The translations under genes and the position numbers were made by a program. A stretch of DNA of 64,000 bases from Sciurus carolinensis (lineage: Eukaryota; Chordata; Mammalia; Rodentia; Sciuridae): contig NC_062217.1 of assembly GCF_902686445.1 (NCBI RefSeq), positions 88,531,758 through 88,595,757 of the forward strand. The letters are read 5' to 3'. Under the pieces are notes generated by a model. The model did not search any database and was not told the origin of the DNA. It saw only the letters and a list, made by a program, of their open reading frames with translations. The first letter of the stretch is position 1; every line of letters begins with the position of its first letter. This document shows, one piece after another, positions 24,516-33,766 of this stretch.

Positions 24516-24736
24516 CCTCTTTTTGGGGAGTGGGGTTGGGTACTTGAACTTGAACTCAGGGCACTCAGGTTACATCTCCAGCTCTATTTTGTGTTTTATT
24601 TAGAGACAGGATCTCCCTGAGTAGCTTAGCACCTCACTGTTGCTGAGACTGGCTTTGAATTCAGGATCTCCTTACCATAACCTCCTGAGCTGCTGGGATT
24701 ACAGGCGAGCACCACCACATCCGACTTTACTCATTT
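24507..24736 (-). mobile_element. 7SL/ID dimeric SINE, antisense
   Basis: ID half (GGGTACTTGAACTTGAACTC) then 7SL half (TTTAGAGACAGG, GCTGAGACTGGCTTTGAA, CTGGGATTACAGGCGAGCAC) ending at 24725. Flanked by TACTAATTT (24507-24515) and TACTCATTT (24728-24736), an 8/9 target duplication. It is inserted in the antisense L1M fragment. Confidence 0.88.
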
Positions 24737-25809
24737 GTTTCTGCTGAGCATTATGTTGTTTTTTTGGGTTACTCCAAGGTAATGTTTATCTGGGGATATC
24801 TATGACTACACAGAGAAATAAGTGCAAGTCATGCATCCATTTGAGAGGAGACAGTGCTTCTTACTTCTCAAAACATACCTTTTTGACCTCATAGTCCAAT
24901 GGGGACTCCAGTCTGTGAGGGCTCTTTCCCTTGCGATATGATGACATTTCCATGAGATGGGTTCCAATTTTAGCTAAATACCCCAATTATGCTTTTTGCA
25001 GGGGATAATCTGTCTCCTGCTGCCTGAACAAACTAAAATATTCTCTTAGTTTATTAATCTCCATATAGGCTCCAGAGCAACTTCAAATCTACACTGGCTT
25101 AACCCTCTGACTTCTAGCTCCCACTGTCCCTTTGGGGGTTCTATTACTTAATACTTAATACTTTCTCAACAAAGAAACCCAAGTCAAGCCAAATTAACAA
25201 ACCATAACCAAACAATAAAAAATTAGATATTTTCTAGAATACATTTAATGTTACTGTGTTAATGTGTACTATATGGTGAATTTTTCATAGCATCTTCTAT
25301 ACTATGATAGTAGTCATAGTCCAGAAATATTTCCAGTAGCTTAGGTATAATCAATAACAGAAAAAGGAGCAGTCACTGCACAGCAATTTCCCTTTATGAT
25401 GTGTTATTAATTTTTATAATGAAATATAAATCCATTCAGATAAGAATTGCTCTCAGTTCCATATTATCCCCATTTTATTTTACACATTGTCTGCCTCTCT
25501 AATTTATATTATCTGTCTAGTGCCTAAAGACATTAAACTTTTCAATAACTGATTTAAGAATTTAATTCTCTCTTTTATATATTTATCCCACTCTTAAGTT
25601 TAAAGAACTTTCTACTTTCCAGTGGTAATAGAAAAATTAGTGTAGCATAGGCTTCTTTCTCTTTTGAGTTAAAACTGACAACATTGAAGAACCACTTTTA
25701 TAATGTTTAATACCCCTTTAAGTCAAATCTCATTCTGAATATATGTTGCCCTGACAATATTCTTCTATCCTTTTGCAAGTTTCTTTGAAATTTTTTTCTT
25801 GATTATACA
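24737..25809. other. Unassigned intergenic sequence
   Basis: No gene seen. 24800-25150 has a slightly higher GC content and may be an unrecognised old repeat. Confidence 0.4.
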
Positions 25810-26225
25810 ATAGCTCCTTACTTGCAGTCAGCCATTGTCTAAAAACATTAAATGGAAAATTTCAGAAAGAAAAAATTCATCGTTTTAAATTATGCACTGT
25901 TCTGAGTAGCATGATGAAATCTTAAACTGTCCCACTCCATCATGCCCATGACATAAAGCATCCCTTTTTCCAGTGTGTCCATGTTGGATGCACAAGCAGT
26001 CCTTTAGTCACTTCAGAGCCATATAAATGATCAGATGAACTGTCTGGGTGGGATGTTCAAAAACCATTATTTCAGTTAATTATGGTTCTAATGCAAAAAG
26101 TAGTGATGCTGGAAATTTAGGCATGCCAAAGAGAAGCCATAAAGTGTATCCTTGGAGTGAAAAAGTAAAACTCTCAAATTACTAAGGAAAAGAATCATAT
26201 TTGGTGGTTACAAAGTCTATGTCAT
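25810..26225 (+). mobile_element. Tigger1-type DNA transposon, 5' fragment with transposase remnant
   Basis: Left end to the first part of the pogo-like transposase. The non-coding part includes AACATTAAATGGAAAATTTC, GTTCTGAGTAGCATGATGAA and CCCTTTTTCCAGTGTGTCC. From about 26095 the translation resembles the Tigger1 transposase N-terminus (SSDAGNLGMPKRSHKV, then SEKVKLSN and a stop). Tigger elements move by cut-and-paste with TA target sites. The element breaks off near 26225; the DDE domain is absent. Confidence 0.8.
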
Positions 26226-26844
26226 TCTCACTTTATCTCAGTGCATTTTGAGGAGAGCAGGCTGTGCTTTGCTCTGAGTTACTCCATCAGATATAGGTCA
26301 GTAGTTTTCAGCCTGTGCCATTTTGTAAAGCACTAGTTTGCTATGAGCTATTATATATTGAGTGCAGATGCCCAGGTAGATTGATTCTGCACCTTGTTTG
26401 TACAAGTAAACAACCACTATCTTCTCAGCACCACCAAGAGGCACAGATAGATAAATAGACTTACACATGCCAACCTACTGAACTAAATCAAGGAGTACGT
26501 GACCATGTGTACATCCCAAATTATATAAGGAGCACCAGACCCAGAGGCTTATCAACATCAAAAGATGCAAACCCCTTGACCAAGACCCATAAAAGAAGGA
26601 GCCCTGATGCCCCCACAGAGACTGGACATAGCGGCACACTGATCCCATCACCTGATCACTCCTCATAAGCCTTGCCAAGAGAATTGACTGAGTGAAAAAC
26701 ATCAAATCTTCTGTCCTTGGGCTTAAGCACCGTGCTGTTTCTCCTGTCTGCTGACCACACAATGGCCCACTTAAGATGAAATTGAAACTCCCATCGTTGG
26801 ACCCTGACCTAGAATATGTTTCTGTAGTTTGACTAAAAAAAAAA
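26226..26844. other. Unassigned, LTR-like block
   Basis: 26310-26790 is more GC-rich than its surroundings. It contains AATTATATAAGGAGC (TATA-like, near 26519) and AGACCCATAAAAGAAGG, and ends in TGACCACACA. The texture is that of a solo LTR, but no family was recognised. A 95-codon antisense frame (26475-26762) shows no known domain and is not called as a gene. Confidence 0.25.
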
Positions 26845-28181
26845 GAATTTTTTAATTAAATATTTTCAAGAATATCCTCATTTAAAATAATCTCAATAAA
26901 ATAAAATGCTTGAAAATTAATCTAATGAAGGAGGTGAAAGATCTCCACAATAAAAACTACAGAACACTAAAGAAAGAATTTAAAGATCTTAAGAGCTAGA
27001 AAGATTTCCCATGGTCTTGGATAAGAAAAAATAAAATTATCAAAATAGTCATACTACTAAAAGTATTATACAGGTTCAATACAATTCCCATCAAAACACC
27101 AATTAACTTCTTTGCAGAACTAGAAAAAAGCAGTTCTAAAATTTATTTTTAAGAATAAGAGACCCAGAACAACCAAAGTATTTCTGAGCAAGAAGAGTGA
27201 TCCTAGATGCATTGCAATATCGAACCTCAAGTTTTACTATATCACTATAAAAAAAAAAAACAAATAAACCAAAAGAACATGGTATTGGTACCAAAACACA
27301 CACAAAGATGAATGGAACAGAATACTAGACAAAAGTACAAATCCATATCAATAGTGTGGATAACAAATGGTGCTGGGACAACTGGGTATCCGTATGTGGA
27401 AGAATTAACATCAATCCCTATCTCTCACCCTGCACAAAAGTCAACTTAAAGTAGATCAAAGACCCAGGAATTAGAATAGAACCTCTGCACTTGGTAGAAG
27501 ACAATATCGGCTCAATTCTCCAATATATTGGCACAGGCATTGACTTTCTCAGTGAGACGTCTAAAGCGCAAGAAATAAAAACAAGAACTAAAAAGTGGTA
27601 CAGCATCTAATTTAAAAGTTTCTTCATAACAAAGGAAAACATTAAGTATTTGAAGAGAGAGCCTGCAGAATGGAAGATCTTTGCTACCTGTTCCTCAGAC
27701 AGGGAATTAAAATACAGAATATATAAAACCTCAAAAAATCTAAACACACACTTCTCATAAGAAGAAATACTACTGGCCAACATATTGTGAAAAATGTTTG
27801 AGATCTCCAGCAATTTGTAAAATGAAAATCAAAATTACATTGAGATTTTATCTCACTCCAATCAGAATGGCAATTATCAAGAACACAAATAATAAAAAAA
27901 AATGCTGGTGAGGATGTGGGGGAAAAAGGTACACTCATATATTATTAGTGGCACTTCAAATTATTACAAACACTCGGAAAGCAGTACTGAGATTCTTGAA
28001 AAGACTACAAATGAAACCATATGATCCAGCTATCCTACTTTTCAGTATATATACAACAGATCTAAAATTTGCCTACTATAAGGATACAGGCACATTAATG
28101 TTCATAGTAGTGTAATTCCCAATAGCCAGGTAATGCAACAAGGTCATGTGCCTTTCACCACAAATTGATAAATAAAATACA

Positions 28182-28222
<41 letters not shown>

Positions 28223-28740
28223 GATACACAATGGAGTTTTACTCAGCCATAAAAAAAAGAATAGAATTATGGAATCTGCTGGTAAATAGATGGAATGGGA
28301 GCTCATCATACTAAGTAATATAAACCAGACCCAGAATGTCAAAGGTCAAATCTTTTCTCTCCTATGCGATAGCAAAATTGAAGAGGTAGGATTTTATGAT
28401 TATAGAATTGAGATCATTGGAGGAGAGGGAGGGTACTGAGGGCATGGGAAGAGGCACCAGAAAAGGGAGGAACGAGGTGTGAAACTCTTCAATCTATCAT
28501 ATATACACACATGAACATTCTATAGTGAATCCTACCTTTATGTATATGTGTAATGCACTAATTTTAGAAAATGTAAATAAATAGAAAAAAAGATCAGTAG
28601 AATAGAGGAAAGGGAACAGGAGAAGTACTAGGAACTGAATTGGGATAAATTAAATAAATTAAAATTTCATGTTTACATAATCATGTCAAAATATCGCCAA
28701 TATTACATATTATTCTAAAGGACTAATAAAAATTACTTTT
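26845..28740 (+). mobile_element. Old L1: late ORF2 and 3'UTR, 5'-truncated
   Basis: Enters ORF2 after the RT palm ([17 protein letters not shown]) and continues through the thumb, the NKWCWDNW block, the late C-terminal domain (ANILLRTNK-region homologue) and a 3'UTR with two successive tails (to about 28575 and 28740). Multiple stops and indels. The TA site near 28185 is expanded. Similar in age and 3' structure to the copy at 6852-9505. Confidence 0.87.
28185..28216. repeat. (TA)n microsatellite inside L1 ORF2
   Basis: About sixteen TA units followed by CACACAGATACACAATGGAG, i.e. at the L1 position that reads TATATATACAATGGA in younger copies. Confidence 0.96.
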
Positions 28741-29495
28741 ATAAAAAAAGAATATACTAATTTAGTTAGAGACATAGAACTCTCTTACCCAAAGCAATAA
28801 CCCTTATAAAGCAATATGCATTACCAAGGGAAAAAAAAATCAAATGGAGTAGCACTAATTTAGGACATTTAGAATAAAGTTTGGAGGCCATTGTTGATTA
28901 GATCACAGACATATTTGCAGTTGACCCTTTGAACCAAATGCAGTCACTGTGAGCTGACTTACAGACAGGGTTAAACCCATGGTTTCCTGAAGAATCATTA
29001 ACCTCTACTTTCATTTTCAGATCAGTCTTTAGGGAATGTTTTTTACTTGGGCAAAGGTGGACAGTTTTTTCAGATCTTGCAGACAGTTGTTTGAAAGAAA
29101 TATTTGTAGAACAAATAACAACATTTGAGTAGCTAGTTTTTAAAATGACAAAATGCACTTTGGTTTTGCCACGTTATGATTATAGGTACAATTACCAGTT
29201 TTCCAGTTAAGGATTAAATGCCTTTATAATTAAAAAGGGTGCTCCTGAACTTTACCACATTTCTTTCTCACAAAACTGCTCTTTTGCATTTATTTGTAAT
29301 ATCGTTCAGTAACACCAGCTTGTGCTGTCATTGTTTTGTTATATATTCTCTCTCTTTATCTATATCCAATGAGGCCAATTCTACCTCATAAACTGAACTT
29401 CACAATTCTTGTTATCTATATGTCATGGCCATTATCTCAGAATAAGCTGACTTTTTTTAAAAAAATAGAGTTCTACAAATGCCTAACTGGTCTAT
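28741..29495. other. Unassigned intergenic sequence
   Basis: No gene or recognised repeat. An 86-codon antisense frame at 28898-29158 has no identifiable features. Confidence 0.4.
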
Positions 29496-30100
29496 ATGTG
29501 ATGGTTAATCTGGTAGGATTAAGAGATTTCTGGGTGTGTCAGTGAGGTTGTTTTCAGAGATGATTGGCATATGAGATAGCAAACTGAGGGGTGAGACTCA
29601 TCTGGAATGTGAGCAGTATGGACCAATATACTGGGGGCTTGGATAGGAAAAGGGTGGAAGTCTGTAGGGACAGAAACTCCATTCTTCTTAAGTGGGTGCT
29701 TGGGTGGCTGCTGTGATCACCTGTGAACCCTGAACTCTAACTTCCTAACTATTGCAAAGCAGACTTTCCAAGCAGTTTCCAGGCTTTCAGTCTCAGATCA
29801 GAACTACATCATTAGTCCCTCTTCTTCTGAGACTCTGGTTTCTTGAACTGAATAAGTACTGGTTCCTCCAGTTCCCCATCCTGCAGGTGACCATTATGAG
29901 ACTATCCAGCTTCTAATCTTTGAAGCCAATCTAATAATTTCCCATTTTATAATTGTATATTATGTAACTAATATATAATTATATATGATATAATTATAAA
30001 AATATGATATATTAATATATAATTTTGTATGATAAATAATTAATATACATAATTCTATATAATATTGCATTATTATATATGTGTGAATATACCCTAATAT
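29496..30100 (+). mobile_element. ERVL-type LTR (MLT2-like)
   Basis: GTGATGGTTAATCTGGTAGG, TTTCTGGGTGTGTCAGTGAG, GAGATGATTGGCATATGAG and GTGACCATTATGAGAC-type segments occur in the order of an MLT2/ERVL LTR. The 3' end is swollen by a TA-rich expansion (29945-30085), where the normal LTR carries a short TATA-rich terminus. Confidence 0.68.
29945..30085. repeat. AT-rich simple sequence at LTR 3' end
   Basis: Imperfect TATAATTATATA-type repeats. No coding content. Confidence 0.85.
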
Positions 30101-30790
30101 AGACTTTGTTACCAGGAGTCATTCTAGAGAAACAGATTTTAAGAATGAATCTCCTCAGTTGGTTTGTGGTTTCTGCAGTTGGCTCTCTGAATTGGTTAGG
30201 CCTACAGTTGTTAAAATCTTTCCTGCTGGTAGTTGCAGAGCTCTGATCATTCATGACATAAACTATTTAAAGAGAAATGCAAAGTAAATGCCTTCAATGA
30301 TCCTAATTTGCCATTTGTGATAGGCAAGGAGTTCAGTGACTTCTATACGAGCTAATTTTGAAAGTTTCTGGAAAACTGATGAATATAATCATGTTTGTTG
30401 GTTGTTTCTGGGTTCATCAATGTAACAAAAGAGAAGGATGAGGTCAAAGATTCAATTTCTAATCTCCAGGTATGTATAACCAATGTGAAAACTTCTCAGT
30501 GTGTGCTAAAGGGGAATCTTCTCTCCTACAGCTACAGGGCTGAGGTTGCCAACAACCAAAAACAAACCCTCATCCTGTAATTGGTTGAACTATGATGTAA
30601 GTTTCATTCTCAGCCTTGAAGAATCTCTGCAGTTAAAAGTAAGGGCACTGTTTGGAAAAGAACGAGATCCAAGAAATCTAGATGGAGACATATGGGTGGA
30701 CACTGAAGAGAGACTCTCATCTTGGATCCCAAGCAAAACAGATTTCTATCTGATTTCTGTCTCAACTTTCTTACTGTGATCAGAGAATAT
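30101..30790 (+). mobile_element. ERVL internal remnant with tRNA-Leu-like primer site
   Basis: Immediately after the LTR lies TGTTACCAGGAGTCATT (about 30108-30124), which resembles the ERVL primer-binding site complementary to tRNA-Leu (the family is named for this). The following 650 bp is non-coding or broken gag-region sequence; no intact retroviral domain was recognised. It ends near the ID element at 30820. Confidence 0.5.
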
Positions 30791-30819
30791 GTAGTGCTGT
30801 TGTGGTAAGAGAATATGAG

Positions 30820-30925
30820 GGGGCTGGGGTAGAGCACTCACCTAACATGCATGAGGCCCTGGGTTCAATCCTAAGAACCACATAAAAATAAAATAAAGAT
30901 ATTGTGTCCATCTACAGCAAAAAAA
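30820..30925 (+). mobile_element. ID-type SINE lacking box A core
   Basis: GGGCTGGGG joins directly to TAGAGCACTCACC; the segment TGTGGCTCAGTGG expected between them is missing, so the pol III box A is gone. The remainder (CATGCATGAGGCCCTGGG, TTCAATCCTAAGAACCACA, TAAAAATAAAATAAAG tail) is typical. AAGAGAATATGAG (30807-30819) and AAGAGAGCATATAAG (from 30943) may be a decayed target duplication. Confidence 0.85.
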
Positions 30926-31185
30926 AATACATATATTTTAAAAAGAGAGCATATAAGAAGCAGGAAGAACCCAGATTGAAGATGTACTTATAGGGGGAAA
31001 AATATTGTAGGCCATGTGATTCAGAAAAACAGGTCCACAGGATTCTGTTGAATTATATGTAGAAGACAAGAAATTAACTTTTGACAATATTGTCCTTAAA
31101 CATCCTTAGAAGTATAAACAATTAAGCATATATTCAGTTTAGGAGGTTAATATTCACAAATTTCCCATAATATTTGGAAATCTTT
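30926..31185. other. Unassigned intergenic sequence
   Basis: No feature recognised. Confidence 0.4.
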
Positions 31186-31320
31186 TCAAATTTACCACTA
31201 TTATCTTTATTTCAAGAATAACAAAACAAGAACAAAAGAAGTTAAACAATTTCCCCGTAGTCTCCTACTTTGTATTTTCTATAGCTGGAATCTAACCTTA
31301 GTCCTATCAGACACCTTAGG
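31186..31320 (+). mobile_element. Possible MIR SINE fragment
   Basis: ATTATCTTTATTTCAAGAAT, GAAGTTAAACAATTTCCCC and AGCTGGAATCTAACCTTAG follow the MIR core order (fraction of tail, TTAAGTAACTTGCCC-like block, GCTGGGATTCGAACC-like block). Diverged. Confidence 0.45.
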
Positions 31321-31778
31321 GTTAATGCTTCCATAAATTGAGGAAAAGGTCAATTTACATACCTTATGCAATTTTGTCTTACCAAGACTTAACATTTTAA
31401 TGACTTCACTTCACTCACTTACATTCTTGTTTCTAGCAAACATTCCCCAATATAGTGGATCTTTTATAGTTTTCCCTGAGTTATCTTGTAACTGTCATCA
31501 CATCATTTTCCTATATAACAACTCTCTATTAACTGCAGTTATAAGCTCCATATTTTCAGTTTGGCATTCAAACCTTTCATGTGGTGACTCCAATCTTTCT
31601 TCAAATTTTTCTCTGTGTTTATTCCCCTGTCATAGTTGTTTAGCTACAGTCAAGTTTCTCCTACTTTCCATAACTTTGTGACTTTCCACAAGATGCCTAA
31701 AGTTTAAAACCTTTAATATTCTGTTGAATACCAACATGATTCTTTTAAAGAAAGGTTATGAAGATACTTACATTTAAT
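31321..31778. other. Unassigned intergenic sequence
   Basis: Contains a 93-codon frame (31400-31681) rich in Ser, Leu and Phe. It shows no known domain, and the flanking DNA has no gene signals. Confidence 0.35.
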
Positions 31779-31924
31779 AAAAATTTTTAATTTGTTTTAA
31801 TTAGTTACACATGACAGCAGAATGCATTTTGATACATCATATGTAATGGGGTATAATTTCTTATTTTCCTAACTATACATGATGTAGAGTCCCATGGGTC
31901 ATATAATTATTTCTGAATATAGGT
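31779..31924 (-). mobile_element. L1 3'UTR tail, antisense
   Basis: TTTTAATTAGTTACACATGA, CAGAATGCATTTTGATACAT and ATACATGATGTAGAGTCCC match the antisense 3'UTR at 59915-60060 nearly base for base. Confidence 0.82.
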
Positions 31925-32103
31925 TTTGCCATAAACCTAAGTGTCAGATCCTTAGACCATGGAGAACTCACCAAGGACTGCTTCCAGATATGTTCCTATC
32001 CCCTTAGATATAAATCTTTCATCTTTATTATTATAGCTGTTACCACTCTGATGTTTCTCTACCTTGAACAGGATTTGGACTAGATTTGCCCACTCAAAAA
32101 TCA
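31925..32103. other. Unassigned short spacer
   Basis: No feature recognised. Confidence 0.4.
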
Positions 32104-32214
32104 CTGGGGTTGGGCTTGTAGCTCAATGTTAGAGCACTTGCCTAGCATGCATGAGGCACTGGGTTCAATCCTCAGCACCACATAAAATAAATAAATGAAA
32201 TAAAGTCTAAAAAA
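32104..32214 (+). mobile_element. ID-type SINE (squirrel form)
   Basis: Complete element: GGGGTTGGGCTTGTAGCTCA (box A region), TTAGAGCACTTGCCTAGCAT, GGGTTCAATCC (box B), CAGCACCACATAAAATAAA tail. The CACCACATAAA ending is the form abundant in sciurid genomes. Confidence 0.92.
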
Positions 32215-32602
32215 TTTTGTTGAGAAACCAGTATTTTGCTAGGCATTTGATAGACATTGGAGGATTTATAAAGGTGGATGAGGCCTGGAGATGGAGTCTT
32301 TGATATTAATAATGATGCAGGAAGATACACTGGTGCAGATAAAGTTGGGCTTTCTAAGTCATATTAAGATAATTGAACTTCAACATAAGAAATTGGTAAG
32401 TCATTAAATTATTTTGAGTAGAAGAGTAAGGTATCATATTTACCTTACCCAGACTGCACTGATGAGTTAAGCCTGCATTCTGAAAAGCAATTAGAGAATA
32501 CTACAAACTTTCTAGGAGGAGTCCTGATAATTTGGGCTATAATGACAATTGTGATGTTGAGAAGAACTGAGAAGGTAGTATCCATAGGTAGCACTTGTCT
32601 GT

Positions 32603-32643
<41 letters not shown>

Positions 32644-32883
32644 GTGGAACTGCCTGCTTGGTGGTTAGGTACTGAAAGTCAGTTTCATAATTCTACAAAT
32701 AATTCAGATTTATATTCAGAATTTTCTGAATCAGCATTTCAATGAAAGCAGTGGTAGCCATTTTCTGAAGTAATGTATGGATGTTTCTTTGAGATCCTTG
32801 GCATCTTGTTATAATCATTTATTTTTCAGTGAGATGTCAGGTAGAAAACTCCAAGGTATTTTATCTTTCATGTGAGTTGTGAG
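32215..32883. other. Unassigned sequence with T37 run
   Basis: An uninterrupted poly(T) of about 37 lies at 32606-32642. No gene recognised. Confidence 0.5.
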
Positions 32884-32889
32884 AAGATG
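32884..32889. repeat. Target-site duplication of the provirus (left copy)
   Basis: AAGATG immediately precedes the 5' LTR and is repeated exactly after the 3' LTR (40670-40675). Six base pairs is the duplication length made by betaretroviral integrases. Confidence 0.95.
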
Positions 32890-33299
32890 TGTTGAGGGCC
32901 GTCTTGGACAAGATGGTGCCTGGCAGTGAGCCAAAGGGCACTGGATACCGAAATAAGGAAGTACCCAAAAAGGTTGCTTGCCTACTTGTTCCTTGGAGAC
33001 TTATGACGTGTTGACGCCTGGCTCTAGGATTGGCTATCTAATATCATGCTGCGCATGGACAGTTCGTGATTCATATAGTGCTATGCTGACATTCCTCTGC
33101 ATGCTCTCCTGTGTCAGAGAAAGCTTTGCTGTAATTGGCTGATAAGCTAGGAGCCTGGGGGAGGAGAGAGGGAGAGGGTAGAAGAAGGGAGATAGTGGCA
33201 GAACAAAGGAGGCAGGAAAACAGGGAGGACACAATAAGTCTGGTCAACTAAAGATTGGTGGTGTCTCCTTTCTCTGCGCCAGTTCCGCTGGACGGAACA
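32890..33299 (+). repeat. 5' LTR of the provirus
   Basis: Bounded by TGTTGAGG and GGAACA. Has TTATGACGTG (CRE-like), GATTGGCTA and AATTGGCTG (inverted CCAAT) and a purine-rich GGGGGAGGAGAGAGGG block upstream of R. The poly(A) signal position reads AATAAG (33233-33238) instead of AATAAA. The initiation site cannot be fixed from sequence alone. Confidence 0.95.
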
Positions 33300-33301
33300 A
33301 G

Positions 33302-33319
33302 TGGTGGCCCGTATGGGGA
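33302..33319 (+). promoter_or_regulatory. Primer-binding site, lysine-tRNA-like
   Basis: TGGTGGCCCGTATGGGGA starts two bases after the LTR. It resembles the tRNA-Lys(1,2)-type primer site common among betaretroviruses, with several changes. The identification of tRNA-Lys is by similarity and should be read as likely rather than certain. Confidence 0.6.
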
Positions 33320-33344
33320 AATTCTTTCTCCTTCTGTGTCCTCC

Positions 33345-33353
33345 CAGGTAAGT
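33345..33353 (+). promoter_or_regulatory. Probable major splice donor in leader
   Basis: CAG|GTAAGT is a perfect match to the mammalian 5' splice consensus, lying just after the primer site where retroviruses place the donor used for env mRNA. Confidence 0.65.
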
Positions 33354-33410
33354 AACTTAAGGTAAGCTATAGGAAAACTAAGTAACTTAAAGTAAGCTAT
33401 AGGAAAAATG
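33351..33410 (+). repeat. 30-bp tandem duplication next to the splice donor
   Basis: AGTAACTTAAGGTAAGCTAT... at 33351 is repeated at 33381 with one early difference (AGTAAGCTAT for GGTAAGCTAT). Each unit carries a GTAAGC-type sequence. Confidence 0.9.
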
Positions 33411-33459
33411 TAGGATAACCTCCCAGAAATCTCTGGCCAGAGTGTGTAAGGGGGAGGTC

Positions 33460-33735
33460 ACAGTCCCAGTGAAGGGACCCCACAGTCCTGGTGAAAAGGA
33501 CCCCACAGTCCTGGTGAAAAGGACCCCGCAGTCCTGGTGAAGGGACCCCACAGTCCTGCTGAAAAGGACCCCGCACTACTGGTGAAAGGACCCCACAGTC
33601 CTGGTGAAAAGGACCCCACAGTCCTGGTGAAGGCACCCCACAGTCTCAGTGAAAGGGACCCCACAATCCTGGTGAAGGGGACCACATACCTTGGTGAAGG
33701 GAGTCTACATTACCCCGGTAAAGGAGGCCACATAA
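33460..33735 (+). repeat. Leader minisatellite, about 19-21-bp unit
   Basis: At least ten imperfect copies of a CCCCACAGTCCTGGTGAAA-type unit, alternating GGGA and AAAGGA spacers, then degenerating into CCCCGGTAAAG units just before gag. Frames on both strands over it (e.g. 33537-33797 sense, 33397-33685 antisense) are repeat artefacts, although the sense frame runs on past the gag ATG in another phase. Confidence 0.93.
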
Positions 33736-33766
33736 CCCCGGTAAAGAGAGGTCTCATAACACCAGA

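Noticed and set aside
26475..26762. 95-codon antisense frame as a small protein gene
   Set aside because: No domain, no gene context, and it overlaps an LTR-like block; a frame of this length is expected by chance in a 64-kb window.
31400..31681. 93-codon frame rich in Ser/Leu/Phe
   Set aside because: Pyrimidine-rich DNA gives such frames by chance; no splice, promoter or family evidence.
33460..33735. CRISPR-like array
   Set aside because: Units are adjacent imperfect tandem copies without unique spacers, in a mammalian retroviral leader.
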